IMG/VR virus record: IMGVR_UViG_3300042923_000569
Span: 62,001-126,000 of that record
Length of the DNA stretch: 64,000 nucleotides
From: a virus
Direction: 5' to 3' (one strand)
Shown here: positions 37,212 to 47,421 of the stretch, one piece after another
Numbering within the stretch: position 1 is the first letter of the stretch
Layout: every line of letters starts with the position of its first letter
Program-made: the position numbers and the translations under genes
The notes under the pieces: model-generated
The model's input: only the letters and a program-made list of their open reading frames with translations
Told to the model about the DNA's origin: nothing
Database searches by the model: none

Positions 37212-38069
37212 ATGGCAGTTTTTTCTAATTTAGAAGGGACCATGAAAAAGGCTTTCATCCTTGGTAAGAACGGAGCAAAGCTATCTTATGATAACAATGC
37301 ACTATCTGTTCATAATTATCGAGGTACTAGCCTTATACCTATCAGTGCTGGCGAACCAGTTGACGGTACTCACCTTATAACTTTATCTTACTTTAACTCT
37401 CACTCAGGTGGTGGTTCAAGTAGTGCTTTGCGTGGAACAACAGATCCTGCACAAAGTCTAGGTTCAGATGGTGATACATACTACAAAGTGGATTCGGTCA
37501 GTATTTTACAAATTTATGTAAAAGATGAAGGAATTTGGAAACCTTATGCAACACCAACTGATTCTCAATATGTAACTACAACCGTAGCTACTGTATCAGA
37601 CTTTCAACAAATAGGTACTGATTATGTTTATACCTTACCTGCAACAACACATATGCGTGGTTCTGACATTATTGTTCAGCTTCAGGCTGCTGGTGGAGCA
37701 GTGACCGGTAGTGATGTTCAAATTGATGCATCTGGAAATATAACAGTTACTCTTGATTCACAACCAACATCTGACATTAACCTTGTCATTATAGGGAGCA
37801 CTACATTGTCAACACCATATAGTAAATTAATTAATAAATCCGATTGGATTGCTTCAGGAAGTGATTTTGAATTATCAATTCCTCAATCTGTTCATGGTCA
37901 AGAAGCAGGGTCAATCTTCTTAGCGGTTTATCAAAATACTATTGACTCAGCAACAAGTGTCTCACCATATTCTATCGTAGCAGTTCAAACTTCAATTGAT
38001 AGTACTGGTAATGTGATTTTAACCGCCTCAGTCGCATTCAGTGGGAAGATTGTAATCAGCGGAAAATAA
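37212..38069 (+). CDS. Tail fibre-associated protein with a duplicated C-terminal beta module
   Basis: A 285-residue protein. Residues 1-60 look like an attachment domain (FILGKNGAKLSYDNNALSVH). Residues about 62-115 are a Gly/Ser-rich linker and small beta unit. Two copies of a ~75-residue module follow (about 118-196 and 202-285), each with a pattern of S-D-(F/W)-x-x-x-G-(T/S)-(D)-(Y/F), an alternating strand, I(I/F)(V/L)xxQ, and a final I-strand. The same module ends the fibre at 50179-52062. It lies directly upstream of the first giant fibre (18 bp), with which it is probably cotranscribed. A fibre connector or tip is likely. Confidence 0.45.
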   Translation: MAVFSNLEGTMKKAFILGKNGAKLSYDNNALSVHNYRGTSLIPISAGEPVDGTHLITLSYFNSHSGGGSSSALRGTTDPAQSLGSDGDTYYKVDSVSILQIYVKDEGIWKPYATPTDSQYVTTTVATVSDFQQIGTDYVYTLPATTHMRGSDIIVQLQAAGGAVTGSDVQIDASGNITVTLDSQPTSDINLVIIGSTTLSTPYSKLINKSDWIASGSDFELSIPQSVHGQEAGSIFLAVYQNTIDSATSVSPYSIVAVQTSIDSTGNVILTASVAFSGKIVISGK

Positions 38070-38087
38070 TATAATTGGAGAATTAAT

Positions 38088-41000
38088 ATGCATTCTATAA
38101 AAACTGATTTATCAGTTACAGGAAGCTCCAACTTTCTGAAAGCAGTAAATGTACAAGGTTCAGCAGTGTTCGCAAGTACAATTACTGGTGGGAACGTAAC
38201 TTTCCACAATGCAACATTTAATGCCATTGACGCAGCAGGAGAAATTACCTCTCCTGCTATTTCAATTTCAGGTAATATAAATGTTGATGGTAACATAATC
38301 GGCTCAGAAACAACTACAGCCACTTTCAATACTTTAAACTCAACCGATGTTAATACTAACGTCCTCAGTACTACTGATGTAATCAGTACGGGTACAATAT
38401 CTTCTACTAATATAATTAATTCAGGAAGTATTAACTCCCAATCCTTAACAAATACAAATACTATAACCACCAACGCTATTGAAAGTGTTAACTCAAGTGT
38501 TTCTGGTATTCTGTCAAGTAATACAATAAACAATGTAAATTCAATCAATACTAAAGATTTATCTAGTACTGGTATAGTTACAACTGAAATTCTAAATGCA
38601 TCTGAAATATCAAGTTCAGGTGAAATTTCTGCTTCTCTATTCACTGCCGAAACAGAACTCGTTTCTCCATTAATTACGGCTTTATCATTAAAAGCAACCA
38701 CCATTGATACAATTGAAAAGATTAATACAAAAGATATTTCAAGTACTGGAATGTTTGAAAGTACTAATATATCAAACACCGGAACTATTAATACCGGAAA
38801 CATTGTAAGTACTGGTACAACAACAGTTAATCATCTTATCAGCACAGATCAGATTAATTCTGAAAATTTAGTAACCAAAAACATTTCAAGTACTGGTATA
38901 GCAAACACTACTGATATTGTTAACACCGGAAATATTGGAACTGTAAATTTATCAAGTACTGGTACTCTTTCAAGTCGTGATATTGTTAATACCAATAGTA
39001 TTAATACAGTCGATTTTGTTAGTACCGGATCAGCAAATATCACTGATTTAACTGCATCAACAATTCACAGCGTAGATTTAATTATTTCTCGTGATATATC
39101 ATCAGATACAATTCACACAGGTGATGTTATTAGTACGGGCACAATTACCAGTGCCGATTTTATTAATAGTGGTATATTAACTACTAATACTGCATCTGTA
39201 CAACGGTTGGCAGCTAATACTATAGATGTTGATGGTGATTTAAACACATTCGGTAGCGTTAATACTGATATGGTGAATGCAAACTTCCTGACATTAGGTA
39301 AAACTATGAACTCAGCTTATAGTAACAACGTTACTTGGGTTCTTGAAGATACTGCGGTATCTCCATCATGGGAAGGTGTTTCATTAGATGGTACTCAGGT
39401 TATGCCTTTAAGTACTAAAATATTTGATGATTTAAACAATGTAGAAACTCTTGGTCCAATAGGAACTGACACTATTCCATTAGATTCATCATTAACCAGC
39501 ACCAATAATCGTGCAATTTTCAGTACTGAATTTATAAGTGCTGAACCATATGACGGTCCATTATCAATTGTTATATCAAATGAAGCTAAAGGTGTAATAT
39601 TAACCAAATATGATACAATGGTTGATTTGAATGTTGGTGATTCATACGTATTAGAATATAACACACCTTTGTGGGTTTCTAATGCAGAAACTGTATTGTT
39701 CAAAGCTATTAAAGAAGATGATTCTGTATTGCAAGTCAAATCAACAGAAGATGGGACTAAACCGTATATAAAAAGTAAAATTCGTACATTTGATAATTCA
39801 ATGGTATTCAATCAATCTAATATGGATATGATTGTGAATGAACTTGAAAGTATGACGGGTGATGATAGACTAGATGTTACACTACTTAAAAATATAGAAA
39901 ATTACCAAACTGGTACATATATGGGACCGATTAATTTCAGTGCTCCAGTATCACAGTTTAATGGTGCAGTAATTGGTTCTAACTGGATAGCTATCACTGC
40001 TGGTACAATTGATGGAATTAACTTCAAAGTAGGTGATTCTTTAGTTAGTAAAGCATTAAATCCAACAGTTACTACAATAGCTGACAGCAATAAGTTTATC
40101 GTTAAAGATAATCCAAATCCATTTGCAACATCAACAACTCCGGGTATTGTACTCTCAGGACATGGTTTAGAAGTTGATGGTTCTGGACATTTAAGTACTA
40201 AATTAGGTTCTGGTTTAACGTTTGATAATACGTTTAGAGTCATTGCTGACGTTGCAAATATTGATGTTACGCAATTAAAGAATTTCAACACACTACAAAA
40301 AGGTACGTTCAGAGGTTTAATTCCTGCTACATTAGCTGGATTAGCTGGGGCTGTTCGTGGAGATTTCTGGAAAGCCAGTACATCAGGTACAATTGGAACA
40401 CAATCTTATATTCCTGGTGATGAATTGTATTGTAATACAGATACACCAACTACTCCAAGCAATTTAACGAACTTCACTTATGTTCCACAAACTACATCAG
40501 CCATGATTGGTGCAACAAATTCGGTTGCAGGTGTAGCTGGTGTTGTTCCATCACCAGCAGCCGGTGATAATTTAAAGGCACTATTCGGTGACGCAACATA
40601 TAGACCAGTATTACAACCGACTGATGTGGTAGACACGCTATTAAGTACAAGTCAAATAGTTCCATTAAGTGCGAATCAGGGTAACGTATTAAATGCATTA
40701 ATTAATACCAAGTCAAGTATTACTGATATTGTTGATAATCTTAATAGTAATTCACCAATTCTACCACTTAGTGCAAACCAAGGTAGTATTATAGCCGGTT
40801 TACTTGATACAAAAATTAATATTTCAAGTATCAATGATACATTAACCAGTACCAGTACTGTTGTTCCATTAAGTGCAAATCAAGGTAATATCTTGAATAC
40901 ATTGATTGGAACTAAAGTAGATAAAGCTGATATATTTGATACTCTACAAAGTACACAAGCAGTTAAGGCACTTAGTGCAAATCAGGGTAATGTTTTATAC

Positions 41001-42908
41001 ACCATGATTGGTACAAAGATTAACACGTTGGATGTGGTTGATAACCTATTAAGCTCAAGTGTTATATTCCCATTGAGTGCTAACCAAGGAAGAATATTAA
41101 GTGCAGCAATTGCTACAAAAAGCAATGCTTCTGATATTGTTGATAATCTTACAAGTACAAGTTCGGTCGTTCCATTAAGTGCTAATCAAGGACGAGTACT
41201 AAAAGGTTTCATTGATACTAAAGTCAACACATCTGATATTTTTGACGCATTAACAAGTACTTCAGCAGTATTACCGCTAAGTGCGAATCAGGGTAACGTG
41301 TTAAATGCTGCTATTGGTACTAAGTTGAATATAGCTGACATTAACGATACGTTAATAAGTACTTCAGTTATAGTTCCATTAAGTGCAAATCAAGGTAGAG
41401 TTCTAAAAGATAGTATCGATTTAAAAATCAACATAACTGATATTGTAAACACTCTTACAAGTACTAGCATTCTTAATCCATTAAGTGCGAATCAGGGTAG
41501 AGTACTTAATAATTCAATTCAGACTAAGGTTAATATTTTAGACATAGTAGATTCAGTTGTAAGTACTTCAGTAGTATTACCACTAAGTGCTAACCAAGGG
41601 CGTATTCTTAATAATGCTATTCAAACTAAGGTTAATACTTCTGATATTATAGACAATCTGCTAAGTACTTCAGGATCTGTTCCATTAAGTGCGAATCAGG
41701 GTCGCATATTAAGTGCAGCAGTGAACACGAAGGTAAACACATCTGATGTAATTGATACTTTAACCAGTTCAAGTACTGTGTTCCCATTAAGTGCTAACCA
41801 AGGGCGTATTCTTAATAATTCAGTTAATACTAAAGTTAACACGGCTGACATTGTAGATAACTTATTAAGCACTAATAGTACAGTACCATTAAGTGCCAAC
41901 CAGGGTAATGTACTAAATGCAGCAATACAATTAAAAATTAACACTTCATCTATAGTAGATGCATTAACCAGTACTTCTGCTGTTGTACCACTAAGTGCGA
42001 ATCAGGGTAACGTGTTAAATGCTGCTATTGGTACTAAACAAAATAACCTTGTTAGTGGTGTTAATATTAAAACTATTAATGGTGCTTCTGTTCTTGGCAC
42101 TGGTGATATTATTACTAATAATGATGCAAGTACAAGTATCAAAGGTGTTATTCAGTTAGCTGGGGATTTAAGCGGAACGGCTGCTTCACCAACAGTATCG
42201 AAGGTAAATGGTATTTCTATTTCTGGTACTCCTGCAACTGGAAGTGTTTTAATAGCAACAGGTACGACTGCTGCTACATGGCAAGCACAAACTTCATTTG
42301 CTGCTGCGACCACTACAACTAATGGTGCAATGAGTAGTACTGATAAAACTAAGTTAAATGCTTTAGTAACTACTAACTTTGTTGGTAGTACTTCTAGTAC
42401 TAACGGTACTTCTGGATATGTACCTGCCCCTGTAATTGCAAATAGCTATAACCATATGTTAAAAGCTAATGGTACTTGGGGTGGTATTAACAACGCAGGT
42501 AGAGTAAGTAATTACAATACAATTACTCAAAATGCCACCACCACTTTTGCTAACGTAGTAAACCCTACTGCATTAACCCTTACTGGTAATAGTTCATTAT
42601 ATACAGGTAATACTAATGGAATACAATGTTTATTAGCAGGAACATATAAGGTGACAATTACTACTCATTTAGCATCAAACGGTTCAGTATATGCTGAGGC
42701 TTCAGTTGGTGTTAATAGTGTTGCAACTGGTGCGATATATGTATCATTTGCTCCAGCAGGTTTACTAACTGGTAATGATCGAAATACTATATCATTTACT
42801 GAATTAGTTACTGTTGGTGCAGGACAAACAATTAGTTTAATGTTCCGATCAACAAATACAAACAGTACTTGTTCTGGTGCAACTATAATTGTTGAAAAAC
42901 TAGATTAA
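38088..42908 (+). CDS. Giant repetitive tail fibre (1606 aa)
   Basis: A long trimeric-fibre-type protein. Residues 1-60 (MHSIKTDLSVTGSS) resemble the start of the next fibre gene. Residues about 85-385 are a Ser/Thr/Asn/Ile beta-solenoid-like repeat with SSTGT(I/T) and NTGNI steps. Residues about 390-845 are a more complex region. Residues about 846-1320 hold fourteen 34-residue repeats with a PLSANQG core, a motif common in trimeric tail fibres. The last 150 residues have a C1q/TNF-like beta pattern (LAGTYKVTITTHL, VTVGAGQTISLMFRS), a plausible receptor-binding tip. TTGGAG precedes the ATG. It ends at a strong terminator. Confidence 0.8.
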   Translation: MHSIKTDLSVTGSSNFLKAVNVQGSAVFASTITGGNVTFHNATFNAIDAAGEITSPAISISGNINVDGNIIGSETTTATFNTLNSTDVNTNVLSTTDVISTGTISSTNIINSGSINSQSLTNTNTITTNAIESVNSSVSGILSSNTINNVNSINTKDLSSTGIVTTEILNASEISSSGEISASLFTAETELVSPLITALSLKATTIDTIEKINTKDISSTGMFESTNISNTGTINTGNIVSTGTTTVNHLISTDQINSENLVTKNISSTGIANTTDIVNTGNIGTVNLSSTGTLSSRDIVNTNSINTVDFVSTGSANITDLTASTIHSVDLIISRDISSDTIHTGDVISTGTITSADFINSGILTTNTASVQRLAANTIDVDGDLNTFGSVNTDMVNANFLTLGKTMNSAYSNNVTWVLEDTAVSPSWEGVSLDGTQVMPLSTKIFDDLNNVETLGPIGTDTIPLDSSLTSTNNRAIFSTEFISAEPYDGPLSIVISNEAKGVILTKYDTMVDLNVGDSYVLEYNTPLWVSNAETVLFKAIKEDDSVLQVKSTEDGTKPYIKSKIRTFDNSMVFNQSNMDMIVNELESMTGDDRLDVTLLKNIENYQTGTYMGPINFSAPVSQFNGAVIGSNWIAITAGTIDGINFKVGDSLVSKALNPTVTTIADSNKFIVKDNPNPFATSTTPGIVLSGHGLEVDGSGHLSTKLGSGLTFDNTFRVIADVANIDVTQLKNFNTLQKGTFRGLIPATLAGLAGAVRGDFWKASTSGTIGTQSYIPGDELYCNTDTPTTPSNLTNFTYVPQTTSAMIGATNSVAGVAGVVPSPAAGDNLKALFGDATYRPVLQPTDVVDTLLSTSQIVPLSANQGNVLNALINTKSSITDIVDNLNSNSPILPLSANQGSIIAGLLDTKINISSINDTLTSTSTVVPLSANQGNILNTLIGTKVDKADIFDTLQSTQAVKALSANQGNVLYTMIGTKINTLDVVDNLLSSSVIFPLSANQGRILSAAIATKSNASDIVDNLTSTSSVVPLSANQGRVLKGFIDTKVNTSDIFDALTSTSAVLPLSANQGNVLNAAIGTKLNIADINDTLISTSVIVPLSANQGRVLKDSIDLKINITDIVNTLTSTSILNPLSANQGRVLNNSIQTKVNILDIVDSVVSTSVVLPLSANQGRILNNAIQTKVNTSDIIDNLLSTSGSVPLSANQGRILSAAVNTKVNTSDVIDTLTSSSTVFPLSANQGRILNNSVNTKVNTADIVDNLLSTNSTVPLSANQGNVLNAAIQLKINTSSIVDALTSTSAVVPLSANQGNVLNAAIGTKQNNLVSGVNIKTINGASVLGTGDIITNNDASTSIKGVIQLAGDLSGTAASPTVSKVNGISISGTPATGSVLIATGTTAATWQAQTSFAAATTTTNGAMSSTDKTKLNALVTTNFVGSTSSTNGTSGYVPAPVIANSYNHMLKANGTWGGINNAGRVSNYNTITQNATTTFANVVNPTALTLTGNSSLYTGNTNGIQCLLAGTYKVTITTHLASNGSVYAEASVGVNSVATGAIYVSFAPAGLLTGNDRNTISFTELVTVGAGQTISLMFRSTNTNSTCSGATIIVEKLD
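40623..42050 (+). repeat. Fourteen tandem ~102-bp repeats encoding the PLSANQG fibre module
   Basis: Fourteen copies of a 34-codon unit, each with the LSANQG core preceded by a helix-like D(I/V)xDxL(T/L)STS segment and followed by (R/N)(V/I)LxxxIxTKxN. The copies have diverged in sequence but not in length. Confidence 0.9.
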
Positions 42909-42916
42909 TGTAATTA

Positions 42917-42950
42917 AAAAAAGCCAGAACATGTATGTTCTGGCTTTTTC
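42917..42950 (+). terminator. Terminator after the first giant fibre
   Basis: A twelve-base-pair stem AAGCCAGAACAT/ATGTTCTGGCTT, A run before and T run after. Confidence 0.9.
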
Positions 42951-42976
42951 TTTATTGGTGCTTAGGGTACTACCTG

Positions 42977-42984
42977 GATAAATA
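42977..42984 (+). promoter_or_regulatory. Late promoter (GATAAATA) of the second giant fibre
   Basis: 48 bp before the ATG at 43032, a slightly longer leader than most late genes here. Confidence 0.6.
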
Positions 42985-43031
42985 CATAAAATAATGATTT
43001 GGGATAAATTCAAATCCAACGGAGGGATTAC

Positions 43032-46000
43032 ATGTATTCTATAAAAACTGATCTTGGCGTATCTGGTAATTCAACAGTCGATAAAGACTTGTTGATTAAA
43101 GGTAATGCTGTCATCGCCAACAATCTTACCGTAAATGGTACTGTTGTTTTCGCTGATGCAACCTTTACTCAGATTACTGTCAGTGGGACAGCGAATCTTA
43201 AGGATGTTAACGCTACAGGGACTGCAACTCTAAATGATGTTGAAGCTGCGGGTAACACAATTCTTGGTAATTCCGATACCAATTCTGTGACCGTAAATGC
43301 TACAAGTACTTTTAATGCACCAGTTACTATTAAAAGTGATACTTCCATTGAAGGTAATACTGTATTAGGAAGTGCTGCTACTGATACACTACAAGTTAAT
43401 GCTGATTCTACATTTACCGCACCAAGCAAATTCAACAGTGATGTTATTGTTGGTGATGCCGGAACTGATGCATTAACCGTAAATTCAGGTGCTGCCTTTA
43501 AAAATAACGTGAGTGTTGGTGAAGATTCAACCGATACTCTAAATGTAAAAAGTACTGCTAAATTTGATAATGGTGTAACCATCGGAGATACTTCTGCTGC
43601 TGCATTAGTAATTAACAGTACAACAACTATTAAAAATGATCTAACTATTGGTGATAACTCAACTGATACCGTAACAATCAACAGTGATGTTGATTTAGTT
43701 GGTAATATGGTTGCTTCAGGTGATGTTACCTTGGGTGGAAAAGTTACAGTAACTGGTGATACCAGTTTGGAATCTCTTACTGTAAATGGTATTAGCCGTT
43801 TAAAAGGTTCACTATCTTTAGATACAGGAACTACTGCTACTTTTGATAATGTAGTAATTAACGGAACCATTGGTGGTAGCTTTACTCAAGATGCTGGTAA
43901 ATTTAACACACTAACCGTAACTGGTACTTCAAGTCTTGGAAACGTTAACTTAAGTGGGAACCTTTCAGGAACTTCGAATTCATCAACATTTAATATCTAT
44001 AACGTTGCTGGTTCTGATGGTATCATCCAATTTAACTACAATGACCCAGCACGCCCAACCGATATTAAATCATCAATTGAACCTTATCAAGTAAGTTCTA
44101 ATACCGTATTCGGTAAATTAGGTGATTTCGATAGAATTACTGTTGGTGATGTAACATTCTCAACACCAGGTTTAACTGCTGCTGGCATTGCTAAGATCGA
44201 TTATCTAGATATTGTTGGTAACGCAACTACTGGTACTGGACGTTCACAATTAACGGTAGCTGGTAAAACTACTTTACATGATCTAGAAGTACTTGGTACT
44301 GTTTCTGGTATTACAGTAGATTTAACTGGTCAGGACATTGCACCAAAATCTGTAACTGCTGCTGAATTAGTTAAAGGTGCAACTTTACAATCAACTGGTA
44401 ATGCTTCTGTTGGTGGTAACCTAACAGTAACTGGTCAGACTACAACTATTAAAGATTTAGTAGTAACTGGTACAACTACTGGCGTAACAGTAACTGCAAA
44501 CGTTGACGGTTTAGATATTAAACCAAATACTGTTGTCACCACTGGTGATAGTACAGTTGGTGGTGATCTTTCAGTAACTGGTAATTACAAAACTGCATTA
44601 AAAGCAATTGCTGGTATTAACACTAACACAATAACCGTAACTGGTAATACTATTCTTGCTGGTGCAACTGCAACAAGTTTAACTGTGAGTGGTTTAACCG
44701 CATTAGCAGGTTTAACTACAACTGGTCTAACTGTAAATGGTAATGAAACTGTTTCCGGTACTTTAGGTGTAACTGGAAAGGTAACTTTATCCAACGATTT
44801 AACTGTAAATGGACAAACTACTACTGTTAAAGATTTAGTAGTAACTGGTACAACTACTGGCGTAACAGTAACAGCAAATGTCGATGGACAAGACATTAAA
44901 CCTAACACAGTTGCTACAACTGCTGGTGCAACAATTGGCACTACTTTAGCAGTAACAGGAGCATCTACTTTAGGTATTCTAACTGCTGGTGCAACAACTG
45001 TTGGTTCATTAACTACTACCGGTTCAGTAACTGCTGGCTCACTATTAAGTTCAACTATCGGAAATGGTGCAAGTGCAGTAAACTTCACATCTGATGTTAC
45101 TATGGCTAAAAATCTATCAGTAACTGGTACACTAACTGCTGGAAGCATTGATCTAAGTAGTTCAACTCTATCCGTAACTGGTGTAGATACAAGTGGTGAT
45201 GTAAACGTTGGTGGTAACTTAACTGTTGCTGGTTCGTTTGATCTAAGTACGACTGATTTGTTCGTTAAATCTGTAATTGCACAAGATAAAATAACTGTTC
45301 AGAGTGCAACTTTAGAATCTGTACTTCCAGTACTAACAAGTACTACATTGAAATCAACCACATTAAATGTTACTGGTGCAAGTACTTTAGGTACAATTAA
45401 TGCTACTAACATTACCGGAAGTGGTATATTCACTGTTGCAGGTAATTCAACACTTGCTGGTGTTTCAGCTACTTCATTAACTGTTTCTGGTGTAACTACT
45501 TTAAATGGTAATATTACTTCAGCTAACGCTACTGTGGCAATTGGTAAATCAACTGCAATCACAGGAAATCTAAGTGTTAGTGGGACATTAACTGCTGGTA
45601 TTATCGATTTAAGTACAACTGACGTAACTGTTAAATCATTAGTATCAAACGGAAATACACACGTTAAAGGTGATTTGATTGTTGATGGTGCATTTGATCT
45701 AAGTGCAACTAATCTTGCTGCTGCAAGTCTTTCAAGTACTGGAACAACTACTGTTGGTGCTGCATTAATTCTTACCGATGGTACTATTACTGGTGCTCCG
45801 AAGATTTCTGGAAACACTACAATTGGTGGTACTTTAGGTGTAACTGGTGCAACTTCACTATCTAGCCTATCTACTTCTGGAAACACTACATTAGGTGGAA
45901 CTCTAGGTGTAACTGGTGCTATTTCTAAACTTGGTGGTGGTAGTTTAACATTCAGTTCTGCTTCGGTATTCTCTGGTAACGTAACTGTTAATGGAACATT

Positions 46001-47408
46001 CACTCCTGCTGGTGGACTAAACTTAGCTGGTGCAGACATTTCTGCGAACTCATTAACTACTGCTGCTGCTGTTTCAGTTGGAACAACTTTAGGTGTAACT
46101 GGTGCTTCAACCCTAGCTGCTCTTTCAGCTACTAACGTAACTGCTAGCGGAACATTGGGTGTAACTGGTGCTTCTACTTTAGCTTCGGTATCTGCAACTA
46201 ATGTAACTGCAAGTGGTACTTTAGGTGTAACTGGTAATACAACAGTTGGTGGTATATTGACCGTTAATGGTGCAACCGCATCAATGAAAGCAACTTCTGT
46301 AACAACTATGACTGTTGGTACAGGTACTGTTGATTCTTCTAAAGTAGTAAACATATTTGGTGATTCAGTATTCAACGGCGATTTAGCTGTAACAGGTACA
46401 ATTAACGCATCAATTAACTTGTCTGGTCGTGATATTTCTCCACGTGGTGTATTTGCTTCGGCAAACATTACTGCTGGTGGTTCTATTACTGCTACTACTT
46501 CAGTTACCGCAGCAACTGCTGTAATCGGAGCATCAGGTAGTACTAATAACAACTTACAAATTAATGGTAATGCAGTAACAACTGGTGACTTCACCGTAAC
46601 TGGTAGAATTATCGGTACTCTTGACCAAACTACTTCAGATGTAACTGTAAAAAGCCTTACTACTACCGGTCTTATCAAAGCTGGTACAACATTACAAGTT
46701 CTTGGAACTTCAACTTTGGCTGCTGTTTCAGCAACAAACGTAACTGCTAGCGGTACTTTAGGTGTAACAGGTGCTTCTACACTAGCGGCTGTTTCAGCAA
46801 CTAATATAACTGCAAGTGGTACTCTAGGCGTAACAGGTAATTCTACTTTAGGTATTCTAAGTGCAGGTAATACTACACTAACTGGTACTTTGGGGGTTTC
46901 CGGTCTTGCAACATTAGCATCTGCTAACGTAACTGGTAATACAACATTAGGTAATTCTTCAACTAATACACTAACTGTTAATGCAACAAGTAATTTTGCA
47001 AATGCAGTAACTGTTAAAGATATTACTATAACTGGTACTTTAACTACTGACTTGTCTAATTTAGTAACTACTTCGTTCAAAACTGGTACTTACTATGTGG
47101 CACAACATGCAGCAGAAACTGTAAGTACTACTGCTTGGACTCCTGATGGTACTTCTAACGTTTATAACGTTACCGTTTCATCAAATACTACTATCCAGCC
47201 TATTACTGGTGCAACAACTAAAGGTGCAGGTTCATGGTTTATATATGTAACCCAAGATGCAACTGGTGGACGTACTGTAACTTGGGATTCTTCTTACAAA
47301 GTTATCGGTGGTTCAGTAAATACCACTGCCGGTTCTGTAAGTATTTGCCAAGTTGTTTATTGCGGTATCGGTTCAACATTTGATGTGTTCATCGCACAAC
47401 GCCCATAA
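43032..47408 (+). CDS. Giant beta-solenoid-like tail fibre (1458 aa)
   Basis: A Thr/Val/Gly/Asn-rich protein built almost entirely of short beta steps such as LGVTGNTTLGGTL, STLAAVSATNVTASG and VVTGTTTGVTVTANVDG, in irregular repeats; several blocks are nearly identical (for example around 44450-44530 and 44810-44890). The N-terminus (MYSIKTDLGVSGNS) is paralogous to that of the preceding fibre, suggesting a common attachment site on the baseplate or on another fibre. The last 100 residues (GSWFIYVTQDATGGRTVTWD) form a distinct domain that resembles fibre C-terminal domains and is the probable receptor-binding end. It has a GGAGGG ribosome binding site. The following gene is a fibre chaperone candidate. 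Confidence 0.8.
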   Translation: MYSIKTDLGVSGNSTVDKDLLIKGNAVIANNLTVNGTVVFADATFTQITVSGTANLKDVNATGTATLNDVEAAGNTILGNSDTNSVTVNATSTFNAPVTIKSDTSIEGNTVLGSAATDTLQVNADSTFTAPSKFNSDVIVGDAGTDALTVNSGAAFKNNVSVGEDSTDTLNVKSTAKFDNGVTIGDTSAAALVINSTTTIKNDLTIGDNSTDTVTINSDVDLVGNMVASGDVTLGGKVTVTGDTSLESLTVNGISRLKGSLSLDTGTTATFDNVVINGTIGGSFTQDAGKFNTLTVTGTSSLGNVNLSGNLSGTSNSSTFNIYNVAGSDGIIQFNYNDPARPTDIKSSIEPYQVSSNTVFGKLGDFDRITVGDVTFSTPGLTAAGIAKIDYLDIVGNATTGTGRSQLTVAGKTTLHDLEVLGTVSGITVDLTGQDIAPKSVTAAELVKGATLQSTGNASVGGNLTVTGQTTTIKDLVVTGTTTGVTVTANVDGLDIKPNTVVTTGDSTVGGDLSVTGNYKTALKAIAGINTNTITVTGNTILAGATATSLTVSGLTALAGLTTTGLTVNGNETVSGTLGVTGKVTLSNDLTVNGQTTTVKDLVVTGTTTGVTVTANVDGQDIKPNTVATTAGATIGTTLAVTGASTLGILTAGATTVGSLTTTGSVTAGSLLSSTIGNGASAVNFTSDVTMAKNLSVTGTLTAGSIDLSSSTLSVTGVDTSGDVNVGGNLTVAGSFDLSTTDLFVKSVIAQDKITVQSATLESVLPVLTSTTLKSTTLNVTGASTLGTINATNITGSGIFTVAGNSTLAGVSATSLTVSGVTTLNGNITSANATVAIGKSTAITGNLSVSGTLTAGIIDLSTTDVTVKSLVSNGNTHVKGDLIVDGAFDLSATNLAAASLSSTGTTTVGAALILTDGTITGAPKISGNTTIGGTLGVTGATSLSSLSTSGNTTLGGTLGVTGAISKLGGGSLTFSSASVFSGNVTVNGTFTPAGGLNLAGADISANSLTTAAAVSVGTTLGVTGASTLAALSATNVTASGTLGVTGASTLASVSATNVTASGTLGVTGNTTVGGILTVNGATASMKATSVTTMTVGTGTVDSSKVVNIFGDSVFNGDLAVTGTINASINLSGRDISPRGVFASANITAGGSITATTSVTAATAVIGASGSTNNNLQINGNAVTTGDFTVTGRIIGTLDQTTSDVTVKSLTTTGLIKAGTTLQVLGTSTLAAVSATNVTASGTLGVTGASTLAAVSATNITASGTLGVTGNSTLGILSAGNTTLTGTLGVSGLATLASANVTGNTTLGNSSTNTLTVNATSNFANAVTVKDITITGTLTTDLSNLVTTSFKTGTYYVAQHAAETVSTTAWTPDGTSNVYNVTVSSNTTIQPITGATTKGAGSWFIYVTQDATGGRTVTWDSSYKVIGGSVNTTAGSVSICQVVYCGIGSTFDVFIAQRP

Positions 47409-47421
47409 TAGGAGATAAACG

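Noticed and set aside
37985-38803. 272-codon minus-strand frame
   Set aside because: Overlaps the end of one fibre gene and the start of another on the plus strand, lacks a ribosome binding site, and has a Val/Ile/Leu-rich product typical of an antisense shadow.
40623-42050. CRISPR array
   Set aside because: The regular ~102-bp repeats are coding, in frame and diverged, and there are no unrelated spacers.
43169-45148. Long minus-strand frames (43169-43870 and 44585-45148)
   Set aside because: Same cause: mirror frames of a repetitive fibre gene without initiation signals.
45299-47080. 593-codon open frame on the minus strand
   Set aside because: Antisense to the second giant fibre. It arises from the Val/Thr/Gly-rich repetitive codons, has no ribosome binding site or promoter and a low-complexity product.
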